Shown piece by piece: positions 33,016 through 46,489 of a stretch of 64,000 bases of DNA (position 1 is the stretch's first letter; each line of letters starts with the position of its first letter). The notes below the pieces were generated by a model. It was not told the DNA's origin and did no database searches. It was given only the letters and a program-made list of their open reading frames with translations. The stretch lies in the NCBI GenBank assembly GCA_963921195.1, contig OY992536.1, forward strand, positions 91,617,007 to 91,681,006, in the 5' to 3' direction. This DNA comes from Pegoplata infirma. Its lineage: Eukaryota > Arthropoda > Insecta > Diptera > Anthomyiidae. Position numbers and translations under genes: made by a program.

Positions 33016-33533
33016 GACCGAATTTAACTTTTTTATTTGTTTTTTTGTGTTCTGTTCATTGAGGAGGGTTGTCACAGATTCGGCCCAGTTGAAATTAACT
33101 TTTAACTTGTTTCTCCTTCAATTTTGCTCTTGAAGGGTTAAGAAAACTATAGATTTAAGTTATTTATTTGACGGGCACCAAGTTACACTAATATACATAG
33201 TATTGAACTTACATATTTGTCTACTAGAATATGCCTACATTTGATTAATAGAATATTGTTTGCTGCACATTTTTCCGTTGCAAAATATTTATTATGTGTG
33301 CTAAAGAAAATTCCTTTTACAGCTAGAAAATTGATTTGAACGAATTTTTATGTTTAAGATCATACGATATCTGATTAGATATAACATTAACATCATCACC
33401 CATATAGAATTTTTAGTTTTTTTTTTGTTCTTTTCTGTTAAAAAATTGCTTTGCAACATGAATGAATTGTAACGATAACAAGATACTTTAAGAGTAAATA
33501 TTAATAATAAAGGCGATTGCGAATGGGATGATA
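33016..33533. other. AT-rich spacer with a solitary mini-me 3' end
   Basis: 33,052-33,113 holds a 3' terminus only (GAGGAGGGTTGTCACAGATT then CGGCCCAG). The rest is unassigned. Confidence 0.5.
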
Positions 33534-33702
33534 ACACCGTACGACAAAAATTATAAAAATTCGTTAAGCACGAACTGAATAATATACGTTTGAAACTAGA
33601 GACTTAATGTAGTTATACCTCATTTGCAGTTTTTCATTTCGTGATCCTGTTTCCTTTTAAAAGGACTTTAAAGTTTTAGAGGATTAAATTTTATAAATTT
33701 TT

Positions 33703-34524
33703 ATACCCTCCACTCTAGTGATAGAGGGTATATATAAGTTTGTCATTCCATTTGTAACACCTCGAAATATTGGTCTAAGACCCCATAAAGTATATATATT
33801 CATGATCCTCGATCGATTTTAAGTCGATCTAGCGATGTACGTCCGTCCGTCCGTCTGTCTGTCTGTCTGTTGAAAACACGCTAACTTTTGAAAGATTTTA
33901 TGGAGGCTCCTGAAGTTTGACACATATGTTCGGCATTTACCTTGTCAGGTTAGTATTGCAATCCAGCGAAATCGGTCCAGTGGTTCAAAAGTTATGAGCA
34001 AAAGAGTGAATTTCGGCAAGGGGTTTTTCATGATTTTACGAGATAAAACACACGATAACTTTCGAACAACAATTCTGAGAGTGCTGAAGTATGGTACGTA
34101 TATTTATCGTTCCTCTGTCCCATTTCGTTTCAAATCTCAGCCAGATCGGTCCAGTGGTTCAAAAGTTATAAGCAAAACCCTGAATTTCAGATTGGTTTCA
34201 CCTTAAATTCACGTAATGAAAAACCAGAGTTTTAAAAAACAAGCTTTAAAAACAATCATAAGCCACAAAATTACTTAACAAAGTATTTTTGTTACTCAGC
34301 AATATTTTTACACTTAAAAAAATTTTACACTCGAAAAAAATTTTACACTCAAAAAAAAATTAGTAAATTATTTTTTTTTTTTTAATGACAAAAAAAGTTT
34401 TTACTCAAAGTAAAATATTTCTAATCAAAATGTTTTTACATTAAAAAAATGTACTATCCTTTAAAAAGGGCATTGTGGAGGGTATTCATAGATTCGGCCA
34501 AGTCGAATTTAACTTTTATACTTG
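33703..34524 (+). mobile_element. mini-me/DINE-1-like repeat, type A, full length
   Basis: From ATACCCTCCACTCTAGTGAT to the 3' hairpin ATTCGGCCAAGTCGAAT and ACTTGTTTTT. Best complete + strand reference copy of type A in the window. The frame 33,994-34,206 is translated repeat. The 3' third has ACACTCAAAAAAAATT tandem phrases like those at 2,735. Inserted in element H. Confidence 0.88.
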
Positions 34525-35564
34525 TTTTTGAGTAAGTTTATTCTAGCTCGAGGTCATTATTTCAATAATTTTCAAGAAAATTATTTTTTTGTTTTAAATT
34601 TATTTATGTTGGTAATTTTTTGAAAGACTTAATCAACACGTGTTTCGGGATTTGTTAGATCCCATTGTCAAGATTATTTAGCAAAAATAAAAACCCTAAA
34701 ACTACACTCAAAAAAAAACGTGGGTATTTAATACTAAAAATTTAGCTACGAGTACTAATGTTTTAGTCCAAAATGATCTAGTGCAGGCGTTGCTAATCAT
34801 TACTAAAATTTGTTACTAATATCTAGTACATGAGAAATACTAACAAAACAGTAAATATTACTGCAATTTACTACTAAAAAAATCATAAATATTTAAAATT
34901 TTTGTCCTATTTAGTAAATAAAACTACTACTTTTAGTAAATAAAATTACTAATTTTAGTGATTAAAATTACTACCTAAATCAATTTTAATAAATAAAAGT
35001 CAGAAAAATATTATATATAAATGATTTTATTTCACTTCGGTTTTTTATTTTATTATTTCACTTCGGTTATAAGATATACTTAATTACATGTCTTCTTAAG
35101 CTGTTTAAAAAAATGTAGCGTTCATTGTACCACGTAAACGATTGCTAAAAATATAAGAAAGAAATAATATATTCTCAATACATGTTCAAACATTTTACTA
35201 CAGAGGGCGCTTTTTTATACCTACATTTTTTTTTGTATTCGTGTGTGTATCCATATTCTTCTTCAGCTTGAATTTTTTTCTTACACAATCATTGAAATAA
35301 AAAACGATTTAAAAAAAAACTGACGTAGTTTTATTATTAATGCATATTAATTTTATTATAAACACATTTAAATAAAAAACATTTATATATAATTACTTTA
35401 ACACAATTTAATTAAATAAATGTAACATATATTTTTTTTATAAACACTCCGTGAGTGGGTATCGCGTTGTTACTTTTTCTAATTCTTTTTCGCACTAAAC
35501 AAACAGAAAAAACAGTTGGTAGCACTGCAGTTAATGCGAGCAAACGTAGTGTTCGCACACACTG

Positions 35565-35760
35565 CAGCAGCAAGCAGCAGACGGCAAAAAATATAAAGTG
35601 CCTGTTTAATTATAAATTATAAATTTATAAAAGCTGTACTTATTGTATTTGGAACTTGATGTGTGCTTTTGCAATGTTAAGAAATAAAAAATATGGCATT
35701 TTAGTGAAATTGTAATTAAATAGTCTACTCTTAATTTTTGCTGTCTGCTGCTTGCTGCTG
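35565..35760. repeat. Hairpin with 26-bp CAG-rich arms
   Basis: CAGCAGCAAGCAGCAGACGG then CAAAAA (35,565-35,590) pairs with TTTTTGCTGTCTGCTGCTTG then CTGCTG (35,735-35,760) with one mismatch. The loop is about 144 bp. Confidence 0.7.
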
Positions 35761-37489
35761 AATTGTGAAGGAGCAAATGATCGCTAATAAAAACAGTGTT
35801 GCCATTATCAATATGAAAAAAAAACGCAAAAATCGTAGGAAAAGGGTAAAAATTTACCAAACAAAAATCAGCGCCAAGAAAAGAGAGAATATTAAAAAAA
35901 AAATTTGAAAATGTGTTTTTAAGGTAAAAAAAAGCAAAAAAAAAAATAAAAATATTTGTTTTTATTATAAATTCAATAAATTAGCTGATACAATCAAAAG
36001 TAAAAATAATATTACATTCATATTACTCAAGTAATATTAAGATAATGGTTAACATTAAATTTTAAACAAACTTTTTTTATTACATTCAATTATCAAGCCA
36101 CAGAACTGCTTTAATGGAATGCACAGAGGGCCAGACAGATCGATTTCCGGCCAAAAGTCCTTATTTGTAAATTCTCAAAAAAATGTTTACCAGTTTGTTG
36201 GGCATATAAAAAAAATATAAAAAATAAAAAAATATAAAAAGGGTCAAAAATGCCCTTTTTCGGCACTTTAACCGCGAATTACTCAAAATCCTGACGTGAT
36301 AGACAAATTTGGTCGCCGGATTTGGATTTTGACAGTAAACAAAATTGTTTAAAAAAAACAACAGTCATTAAACATTTAAAAAAATACGTAGTTGTAAAAA
36401 AAAAAAATTAGAAAATATGTACCAAAAAGTTTTTACACAAATACAAGTAGGAAAGTCCAAACATGGACCGATTGGATATTTTTTTAAAATCTTTAATTAC
36501 TGGAAAAAACACATATAAAACAATTTTGAGAGAAATATGCTTCTTTTAACTGAATATCGGCGACTAAATCTACAGGGAGTAACAGTATGCATTACCATGT
36601 AATGCATAGCCACAAAAAATGGAAAAATATGTACTAGTTGTTCCCTACCGCTTCCCATAGGCCATATTTTTTTTTTTTATTTTTTATGCATTACGAAGGT
36701 TCATGCATTATTTTTAGTCTTATCCCAAAAAAATCATTAATCCTGTATAGAGTAAGGCCACGTTCACACTACATGAACTTATACCTAATTCACACCTAAG
36801 ATGAAATCACATTCCATCACAACGCATAGCGTTGTTCAAAATTCTGTGTAAATTGGTTTTGTAAAAACAATAAATTGTATTGAAATTTTTACGAAAATAA
36901 ACCCCAATTTTCTTTATTTAACTTTATCAAAAATACATATTTTGATTGCGTCATAACAAAAATACAACTCCATAACCAAAAATTTAAATAAGCCGACGAT
37001 TGAGAGCAAACGCCGCACAGTGCTTCGTTCCCATATAACGAAGGGACAAAAATAGAAGGAGTTGTCACATATTTTTGAAATTTGGTACACGTGCATAAAA
37101 CGTATTAGTTAAGAAAAATATAAATTTTTGGAAAAATCGGTGCAAGGACACGCCTACCGCCAATGTGTCCTGAAATTGAAAAAATTAATTTTAGCTTCAA
37201 TAATGCCCACAAAATTACAAAAAGTGGTCATACTGATACACATTCAACTAGCAACTTGTGTATAAATTTTCCTTTAAATCGGAGCAAGGACTCAAGGTCC
37301 TGCCATATATCCTTTTTCTTTAAAACGCTAAAACACCTACGAAAATTGTCCGATCGTAAAAAAACTTTGTAAGCAAATTAATATTCCTTAGATATATATT
37401 ATTACCAAATTTGGGTAAAATCGGATTAGTAGTGTGGAAAATATAAAAACATCCTTTTTTAAAAAATAAGATATTTTTATTTTGTATGT

Positions 37490-40400
37490 CGTCTAGAATA
37501 AGTCAAAGAAATGTATTAAATCAATTTCTGAGCTACACAATGTTTATACATGTATTAAGTAAAATTTGATGGCGGTTCTTTTTTAAAATACATTAACCCC
37601 CTATCTTCCATTTTTAGGGGTCATTTGTGTCCTTTTTTTACATATCCTGGTAGAACAACACTAAAATGTGCGTTTAAATAGTTAATATGTTCTACAAAAA
37701 TGTTAAGCATCAAATTTTACTAGGGGTTGTCAAATGCCAAAAGATCGTGCGATATAATCAAAATGCTTTAAATAGTAAAATTGTTAAGTATCACATATTG
37801 TTAAATAGCGTTTACCAAAGTAGATTGAAATAAGTCGAAAAATGTACTAAAAAAACTACTGAAATAAAAAATATTTATACTTGTCTACAGTGAAATTTAA
37901 TGGCGGTTCTTTTGTTAGAACATATTAACCCTCTATCTTCCATTTTAGTGGGTCATTTTAGTCCTTATTTTAAATATTCTTATAAAATTCAATAAAACGA
38001 GCGTTTAAAGGTTAAAGCGTAATACTAAATTCCTTTTTTAATGTTTCTTATAACTTATAATTTAAGAGTTATTTAACATAACTTAAAGCTTCAGTAGAAT
38101 ACACTGCCCAATAAATTTGAAAAATAAATTTAAAAAATCTACTAAATGTTTGTAGAACATTTTAATACTATAAACACACGTTTAAGTGGTTTTCTATAAG
38201 AATATTTTAAAAATGGACTGAAATGACCCCTGACAATGGGAGATAGAGGGTTAATATGTTCTAAGAAAAAAGAAACATCGAATTTTACTGAAGACATCTA
38301 TTAACAATAAGCTTAGAACACTCAAAAAAAAAAGTTTGTAAAATTACAAGTAAAAGGTCTTGTAATTCTATTTTACTAATATTTTTGTCTTTTTACAAAA
38401 ATTGTTGTATATTTAATAAAACGAAAACTACAGTTTGCTTTGTAATTTTACTATTATATGTTGGTAAATTTATTTTACAAAATTTTTAGGTAAATTTACA
38501 AAAAAGTGAATTATTTTACAAATTAAAAAAGTACTACAAGGTGTTTAGTTTTTTTTACACATGAAAACTGTTATTGTACAACAAAATTTTACTTGATGTT
38601 ATTTAGTCTTTCTACCAAAAAAATGTGCTATTACAAACATTTTTTTTTAAGATCGCTTACAAGGTTTTCAGTTTGAAATATATGTATTGAAAAGTACAAA
38701 ATTCCAATGTAATTTTACAAAACTTAGTTTATTACTAGAATTAATGGTGTTTTACAAAAAAAAAAATTAATTATTCAACAACAGGACACGCAAAAATTTT
38801 CTAAGTTCAGATTTTTTTTTGCGTTTTGAAAAAATTTAGGTAAAAATAATTTTTTATAAACAAAAAATTTTATGAAAAAAATTTTTGGAAATTTTTTAAG
38901 TTCCGGACACAAAAATTTTTCAATTTATTGTAAGCTTTAGCAAAAAAATTTAATTTTTACACCATTTATTGGTAATTTGCGTTAAGTAAAATACCAAAAT
39001 TTTTATGTGTTTCTACTATATAATTGTTCATAGTTTATTTTTTTTTTTGTATTTTTACTATTTTTTTGGTAATTTTATCATATTTTTTTGGTAATTTTTT
39101 TTTTAATTTGGCACCTAAAATGTCAATAAAAAGCTGCCAATTATGAAAAATTAAGTTTTTCTTGTTTTAACAGGAACTTTAACATCTAATCTACAATATC
39201 CAAAAAAAAATTTTCCGATTTTTTAAAAATACTAGTGAAAATAATTAAAAATTCAAAAAAAAATTTTTATTTTTTTACTAATTTTTCCTGAAAATATAAG
39301 AAATTTCTTGTGTAGCCTCCTTCGCAATTCTCATATGTTCTACTTAAGAAAAACGAAATGTCGAAAAAAATAAAAAAGTTCAGAGTTATACATTAAAAAG
39401 TTTGTTAAAAGTGTTCAAGTGAAAAAAAAAATCATTTCAGGTTGTTGAAGTGCTACTCCAGCTGCCGAAGAAGGAAAAATAAGATGCACCAATGGAAAAA
39501 AAAACCTTTAAATTTACAAAACAAATATGTAAATAAACCAAATTTTTTGTAAATTTACAAAACAGATATGAAAATTTAAAAAACAAAATTGTATACTTAC
39601 GAAAAAAGTTGTAATTTTACAAAAATGAAGTAGAAAATACAAAAACAATATTGTAAATTTACAAATTTTTTGGTTAACCTACTGTTTTTACGGCAAAAAA
39701 ATAAGAAAAAATGGTATATATACAATAAAAATTGTAAATTACCACTTTTTATTGTAAATATACAAGTTTTTGCCATAAAAAACAGTAGTTTAACCAAACA
39801 ATTTGTAAATTTACAATTTTGGTTTTTGATTTTTTACTTTATTTTGTAAATTTACAACTTTTTTTTGTAAGTTTACAATTTTATTTGTGATTTTTATTTT
39901 TTTTTTTTGCAAATTTACAACTTTTATTGTAAATATACGTGTTTTCAATATTTTTTTCCGGTAAAAACAGTAGTTTAACCAAATAATTTGTTAATCTACA
40001 ATTTATTTTTTTCATTTTCTATTCTTTCTTTGTAAAATAACAACCTTTTTCTGTAAGTTTACAATTTTGTTTTGTAAATTTACCAAATTTTTTGTAAATT
40101 TACAAAAAAAATGTTCACCTCGAAGTTAATATTTTACAAAAAAAATTGTAAATTTACATTTTCTTTTGTTAAATCAATTTACAAATTATCCCCGTAACAT
40201 TACGGGGATTCTTGGTAGTACATATTTTACAAAACCGGCCCCGTAAATTCACGGGGATTTTATGTCATTTTACAAACTTTTTTTTTTGAGTGAAGAACAT
40301 TTGTTACATTATTTTAAATTATTTCACACGATTTTGGTGAAACACAGTTTAACAATTTACTTTTAATTAAACAATTAAACTTTTTTAAGCATTTTGCTTT

Positions 40401-40600
40401 TATCTCATGAACTTTTGGTCTTTTACAACTAATAATGAAATTCTATGCAGAAAATTTTTGTAAAACATGTTAACCCTTACAACGAAAGTGTAAGTGTTAT
40501 TCTACGAGGATATTTGGAAAAGGGACTTAAATGACCCCATGGGAGATAGAGGGTTAATATATCCTTAGAAAAGAACCGTCATCCAATTTTACCAAAGACA
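37490..40600. repeat. Inverted cluster of ~350-bp units around GGGTTAATATGTTCTAA
   Basis: Two + oriented units (GGCGGTTCTTTT...CATATTAACCCTCTATC at about 37,572 and 37,913) face two minus-oriented ones (about 38,225-38,300 and 40,530-40,590, reading GGGAGATAGAGGGTTAATAT). Element G inserted between the two minus-oriented units. Confidence 0.7.
38319..40292. mobile_element. Element G copy 1: CACTCAAA-ended, TTGTAAATTTACAA-rich
   Basis: Ends CACTCAAAAAAAAAAGTTTG and the matching inverted right end. The interior is dominated by TTGTAAATTTACAA palindromic phrases. Near the right end are CCCCGTAACATTACGGGG and CCCCGTAAATTCACGGGG. The sister copy at 47,632-49,308 is about 300 bp shorter, chiefly missing repeats corresponding to about 39,840-40,130. 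Here the TA duplication is not preserved. Confidence 0.8.
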
Positions 40601-42000
40601 TCAATTTACCTCATTTAGCACAAAATTAAATTTAATATTTTTTTTACTTATTTTGAATGACTTCTTCTGAACGCCTTTGAAAAAAAAATAAAAAACTTCA
40701 GTGGGCCATAAAAAAAACTCGAGCTAAATTTTCGAAATTCTTTAAGGGTTTTGGTCTACTAATAATATACTTTCATTTTGCTTTTTTGCCCATTTAAAAC
40801 ATAAAATCGCGTTGCACAATGATATTAAATACTGTTGAATGCCTGAATTTTGAGTAAAAATCAGGAATTTAAGCATTTAAAAAATCGAATTTTTTTAATT
40901 TGTGGTCTAAAGTGGGCCCTAATTTTTGAATACGCTGTTAGACAAGAGTATAAACTAAGAAAAAATCTACAAAAAAAATATATAATTTTATATAATTTTT
41001 TTTAAAACTCCATCAAACTTTAGTAATTTTTGGATTTTTTACAGAAAAATTTTCTTTTCTACGCAATAAAAAATATTTTTTGTTGTAAATATATGCAAAA
41101 CTCTATATTTTAATTTAAATACAAATATATCAAAGTACTTGAAAACAAAATTTCGAAACATTTTATTAAAAAATGGATTTTTGAAAATTATTTTTGTGAA
41201 ACAACGAAAGCACATTTTTCTGTTAAGTCATTTTTGCATAAAATTCTCTGAGTTTAGCGCCCTCTCGTGGTGGCAAAAGTAATCAGAAAAAATATTTTTG
41301 TTAATATTTATTTGAGATACCTTATTATCTTTCAAAAAATCTGTATTTAAACACAATTTGAGAAAAAAATTTTTTTTTTTGATTTTTGTCCATGGGTCGA
41401 AGCATAGTGCGCCGCCGTCTGTAAGCAAATGGGGCGAGTCGCCACCACCGTAAGTTCCTCTTCGGCACAATTTAAATTAATTGTTAGAGTCACTTAATTC
41501 AAATTTAAAGGGGTTGTTTGTATGAGGCCAAGGTCCAAACATGGATAAAATTTTCCAAATTTCATTAGGTCTGGGCTTAACTTTCAAATTTCAGCAAAAT
41601 CTATTGATAATATAAAATCACAAATTAAAAAAAATAGAAAAAAACACCATAAATACCTTATCTTTAAAAACGCGTATTTAAAAAACGGCAAAACCAAAAA
41701 AGCACCAGCACTTACCCAAAATGTAACATAATGGCAACACTGAATTCAAATTTAACGATTTTGCAGGAAAAACAGTTGGTAGCTCTGCTTGTAAACAAGC
41801 GCCCCCTTACGGAATTATTACTAACAAAAAAAAAATTAAAAACCTAATAAATTACTGTATATTAGTACTTTTATGAACTAAAAATAGTAAAAAAATTAGT
41901 ACAACCGACTACCAACAAAAATTACTCATAAACAGTAAGAAATACTAATTTTAGCACTTTTAAGATACTAAAAAAACTACTGTAATACTGGTAATTGGTA
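40601..42000. other. Right interior of element F, no gene
   Basis: AT-rich. A short GC-richer patch at 41,250-41,470 (GCGCCCTCTCGTGGTGG) has no credible frame. The last 300 bp carry the TACTAA-rich subterminal motifs. Confidence 0.45.
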
Positions 42001-42525
42001 ACTTATTAGTAGATTTGGATTACCAACGCACTTACTAATTTTTTTACTGTAGAATTATTTTGAGTGTACAAGTAGCAAAGGGTCTTTAATGACAATCGTT
42101 AATGATCAAACTTAAATATTAATACATATTCGAATCTACTCTCATTGGGAACTTGTGGAGTCGAATATGCATTAATATTTTAGTTTGATCATTAACGATT
42201 GTCATTAAAGAAACTTTGCTACTTGTAGTATTAGGGGTTTTTTTTTTGCTAAATAATCTTGACAACGGAATCTGACAAATCCCGAAACACGTGTTTCTTG
42301 AAAATTATTCTATGAGAATATCATAGTTTTAATTAGTAAAGGAAATAATGACCTCGAGCTAGAATAAACCTACTCAAAATATAATATTTTAAAGGTCGAA
42401 TAAAACAATTTTTATTTTTTAATAAAAATTAATCAGAATTCGAATAAAATATTTTTTTAAATATTTGTATTTTTCCAACGATGCCACTAGTGATGGCAAA
42501 TGAAAGAGGAGGATCTCCCCTAATT

Positions 42526-43328
42526 ATACCCTACACCACATTTAGGTACAGGGTATAATGAGTTTGTGCTGATGTTTGTAGCTACCCGAAATATTGGTCC
42601 TAGACCCACTTTTAAGTATACCGATTGACTTAGAATCACTTTTTGAGCCGGTTTAGCGATGTCCGTCCGTCTGTCTGTCTGTAAACACGATACGCAATTT
42701 TTAATCAATTGACTTCAAATTTGAAACTTAAGCCCTATTTGACCCAAGGACGAAGCCTATTGAAATTGGAAAAAATCGGTCCATATTTAGACCTAGCCCC
42801 TATACAAAGGTCCTCTTTGGTTTTGGCTCAAATGACTCTAAAAGCCGCATTTTAATAGGTATCTTTTGGAAATTTGGCAGGTAATCATGTTTCATCCACA
42901 CAAATCACCATTCCGAATTTTAAAGAAATCAGACCAGTTCTTCTTGTAGCCCCCATACAAACCACCTTCCCGATTTTCACATAAATCTTTCAAATTTCAT
43001 GAAAATAGGAAATATTTAATTTAAATTCTGTTTGTGTATGTTAAACGCGTACTTTAATAACCTTATCAAATCTGATTATCATCGAACCATTTTTGGACTT
43101 AGGTCCCACGTGAAAATTTCGCCCGATATTCAGTTAAAGCGGTATGTTGTCAACAGAAAGAAGCCTATTTCACTCAAATTTGATTTAAGAGTGTTTTTTA
43201 CACTTATTAAAGATTTGACAAAATATAGATCTAATCAGTCCATGTTTGAACTTGGGACCCATATTCCGGGAAACTCTGGTGTTTGGTATTATATGATCGG
43301 TCTTGACCGACTATAATTTTCTTACTTG
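42526..43328 (+). mobile_element. mini-me/DINE-1-like repeat, type B, full length
   Basis: Begins ATACCCTACACCACATTTAG, core with TTGGTCCTAGACCCAC, microsatellite GATGTCCGTCCGTCTGTCTG, unique body (TTTGACCCAAGGACGAAGCC), and 3' end with a CGGTCTTGACCG hairpin before CTTACTTG. The frame 43,032-43,316 is translated repeat. Inserted in element H between TAATT and the H right arm. Confidence 0.82.
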
Positions 43329-43682
43329 TTTTTCTTGAAAAACTTTATTCTTAACTATCATTCAAAATTTTCAACAAAATATTTTGATTAAGTTTTCAAA
43401 GGACGTTACTCACATTCTTTTATCCTGATATGGTAAAATAAAAAAAATGGAAAAATTAGGGAAGATTTTCCTCTTTCATTTGCTATCACTAGTGGCATGA
43501 TAGGGCAAGTACAAATATTAAAAAAATGTAATCCTTTAAAACTTTGAAATCATTTTAAAAGGAAACAGGATCATGAAATGAAAAACTGTAAATGCAATTT
43601 TACTTCAGTTAATCTCTACTTTCAGACGTAATATAATAGAAAATAATTCGGTTCATGTTTTATATTGGCTGTCGCACGGTGT

Positions 43683-44689
43683 AATGATGATGATTTGAAG
43701 ATATTTATTTTTTAAGCTTCCTTGTTTGTTTCTTTTTTTATAAACAACATGTTTTTCATCACCAACATCAGCCAATTCATTCGTAACATCATCAACATGT
43801 TGTTGCAACATAAAGAAGAAAATGTATAAAAATTTTTAAAAAAATTGCCAGCAATTGCATAAAGTTTTTTTTTTTCTATTTCTATTTATTTTTCTAAAAT
43901 AAAAAGTAACAAAAAAAATGTAAAATGCGTAGAATTTTTTGTTATTTGTTTGTCTTGTCATAATAAATTTCTATCTAATATGTAAATTAGTTACTTGTTG
44001 CATACAACACCACAAAAACAACACCAGGCAACAATAATTTACACCATCGATATGAATGAATTAAAAAAAAAAAATCCTATACAAACAACTACAACTGCAA
44101 TTCAAATATAAATCTTATATCTAAATAAGTAACAGACGATGGCCAACATAGAAGGTCATTAACTACTCTGAGTAACTTTTATTGAAAAAATCTTGAAAAA
44201 AAAAATTCATTTTCAACAAATTCTTTACAAATGGTTTTTCAGTGATTTTTTTTTTCATATTTTCCAAACATCTGTACATTGTTAAGTTTTGAACAAATAT
44301 AAGTTAATTGCATAGATCAATGGTCATAATTTTAACAAATATTAAAATGGCAGTCTTCTTCGAAAGTCTATTTGGTCATATTCTATAAATCATTAAAGAC
44401 GTTGTGAATTGAATAATAGAAGTGTAAAAATTCTAATAACAATTATGATTTATATTATACAAGCCTTAAATTACACATATGGCCGTCCGGCCATAGATTT
44501 GAGATGCCTTGGTTATAAATTAATTTATTTTTTTAAAGCATTTCATAATCTTCTTCAATTTTTTTTTTTTTTTGGTTAAGCTAAGATAAATTATGTGATG
44601 ATTTTTTGTTTAACAAAAAAAAATATGCATACACAGAGAGGAATTTGTAGTAAATACTGTTTAAAGTTTTTTAATTTGTATATCTAAAT
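43683..44689. other. AT-rich interval, nothing recognised
   Basis: No gene, tRNA box or paired terminal repeat seen. Confidence 0.5.
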
Positions 44690-45620
44690 GATTCATAGTG
44701 CAAAATATTGCAATTTTAGTGTTTATATAGCTCTGATATTTCAAAATACTCCCATCGCCAAATTGGCTCCCAGCTTGGGGCGAAGTGATGTTATTTTTTA
44801 TATACAAATAATTAAAACTTTAAAATTTAGAATTTTTTAAACTGATTTAGCTCTGATACTTCAATATATTCCCATCACTAAATTGGCGCCCAACTTGGGG
44901 CCCAATCTTTTTTAATTTAATGAAAATTCTAATTGTTATAAATTGGGAAACAGCGATTTTTACCACATTTAAATAGCATTTTTAGTGTTAAAATAGATCT
45001 AATATTTCAAAATATTTCCATCGCCAAATTGGCTCCCAACTTGGGGCGAAACGTTGTTATTTTTTATATCCAACAGAATAAAAATGCAAAATTTAAGACT
45101 TTTTAAAATAATTAATCTCGGATAGTACTTCAATATATTACCATCGCAAAATTGGCGCCCAATTTGGGGCACAATCTCTTTTAATACCGAAACAACTTTT
45201 GTATGAGTTAGACTAGACTTAATGATAACTCTTACTGTTGTAAATTGAAAAAGAGGAATGTTCACCACATTTATATTATATTTCTGATATTTCAAAATAT
45301 TTCCAGCATAGCAGCATAGCATTTCAATTGTAAATATAGCTCTGATATTTCAAAATATTCCTATCGCCAAATTGTTCCCAACTTGGGCGAAACGTTGTTA
45401 TTTTTTATATCCAAATTAGTAAAAGTGCAAAATATAGAATTGTTTTAAACCTATTTAGCTCTGATACTTCAATATATTATCATCGCAAAATTGGCGCCCA
45501 ACTTGGGGCCAATCTATTTTGAACCTGAAACAACTTTTGTATAAGTTAGACATTACTTAATGACAATTCTAATTGTAGTAAATTTGGAAACAGGAATTTT
45601 AACCACATTACGTTTCGCAA
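44690..45620. repeat. Dimeric tandem array containing TTGGCGCCCAACTTGGGGC
   Basis: Two alternating subunits. Subunit A has TTGGCTCCCAACTTGGGGCG followed by AAACGTTGTTATTTTT (44,761, 45,027 and 45,370). Subunit B has TTGGCGCCCAACTTGGGGCC followed by AATCTATTTT (44,881, 45,150 and 45,489). Spacings are about 120-123 bp from A to B and 146-220 bp from B to A. A further B subunit lies at 46,579, and a related phrase GGCGCCCAATGTGGGGC at 47,457. The B phrase is 17/18 identical to the complement of the tRNA-Lys 3' end. Confidence 0.85.
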
Positions 45621-46189
45621 CCGCTTTGTGTAACTTTAATGGCATGCGAATCAACATATGAGTCCCCCATACCGATTTGTTAAAACTTTATATAAATATA
45701 ATAAAACGATTTTACAATTGGGAACACCAAAAACTTTCCAGTGAAATGTCTATCTGGCCCTTAAAAAAAGTAATGGATGGACCTCCTGATTCCAGAACAA
45801 TAATCCAAAGTTTTCTAGAATGAGCCGTTTTTGAGATATTCGCGTTTGAAAATTTTAATGTGATTTATAACGAAAATAAGTGCGTAACAGTAGAGTTTGA
45901 GTTTTTTAAACGCTAATATTTCAAAAACCGAACGCGTTAGCAAAATTTGGATGCCAGATTTGGAATAAAGAGGTCTTGTGCTACATCAAGTCCTTTTTGT
46001 TTGAGCCACTTAAGGATACGTTGCAGTGGAGACCCAAAAATAGCTAAGTAAGCCTTTTTGCAGTATTCAAACGCGAATATCTTTATGAATGATTTGGAAT
46101 CAGGTGGTCAAAATCTATTTTATTCATGTACTTTAATTTATGGGAGTGCGATTTTCTTTGAATTTGTTCAAAAGTGTTAATTAATATTC
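45621..46189. other. Unassigned insert within the array
   Basis: Moderately GC-rich sequence with TTTTTGAGATATTCGCGTTT and its relatives repeated at about 45,830 and 46,070. Origin unknown. Confidence 0.4.
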
Positions 46190-46454
46190 ATTTGGATATT
46201 GTAGAGGAATATTTCATTTTCGTAAACACAAAATATATAAAGAAGTCGAATTTGTACGAGGCAATACCACAGGTATTAAGAAAAACGTTTCTTCCCATAT
46301 TAAAACATTTTTTCACCTATTTTTGAACATCTAAATTCCCGATATGGCTGATAATCCGAGACACTCCAACCTTAAAATCGTCGACATCAAAAGACATAAA
46401 ATCGATTTAATGTCTTAGCAAAATGAGTGTATTACGGTAGGGGTACTTCCCTTG
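46190..46454 (-). mobile_element. Partial Harbinger-like CAAGGGAAGT element
   Basis: Matches the right half of the complete element at 58,414-58,977 (TTCCCGATATGGCTGATAAT, then CCGAGACACTCCAACC, ending TACTTCCCTTG followed by TAA). The other end is missing. The strand is nominal. Confidence 0.65.
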
Positions 46455-46489
46455 TAAGAGGAATTTGTTAGTTGATATTTAATAAAAAT

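Larger units (their letters stand above)
34705..42066. mobile_element. Element F: 7.4-kb CACTCAAA-ended element in E
   Basis: Ends CACTCAAAAAAAAACG and (complement) CACTCAAAATAATTC with TA duplicated (34,703-34,704 and 42,067-42,068). Both ends have hundreds of bases rich in TACTAA/AGTAAAT motifs and share AAAACAGTTGGTAGC phrases (35,510 and 41,770). The interior carries unrelated debris and element G. No transposase frame. Interior 35,300-37,480 otherwise holds nothing I can name. Confidence 0.75.
34526..42380. mobile_element. Element E: palindromic CTCGAGGTCATTATTTC element, split by F
   Basis: Left half 34,526-34,704 and right half 42,067-42,380 are inverted copies: GTTTATTCTAGCTCGAGGTC at the left edge, its complement at 42,350-42,370, and ACACGTGTTTCGGGATTTGT on the left against its complement near 42,280. 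The right half also has its own central hairpin (42,070-42,230) with ~65-bp arms around ATTAACGATTGTCATTAAAG. Another half copy lies at 61,921-62,091. Outer edges are approximate. Confidence 0.8.
33534..43682. mobile_element. Element H: ACACCGT-ended palindromic element, split by several insertions
   Basis: Left arm 33,534-33,702 (ACACCGTACGACAAAAA...TCGTGATCCTGTTTCCTTTT). Remaining parts at 42,381-42,525 and 43,329-43,682, ending GTCGCACGGTGT. The arms are inverted copies (AAAAGGAAACAGGATCATGA at about 43,557 complements 33,645). A compact unsplit relative at 56,084-56,660 gives the expected order and confirms that everything between is inserted. No coding capacity. Confidence 0.8.

Noticed and set aside
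43032..43316. 94-codon frame
   Set aside because: Lies wholly in the type B mini-me body.
44999..45322. 107-codon minus-strand frame with repeated VPQ.GRQFGDGNILKY
   Set aside because: The internal repeat is the tandem DNA array translated, and stops appear in the neighbouring units.
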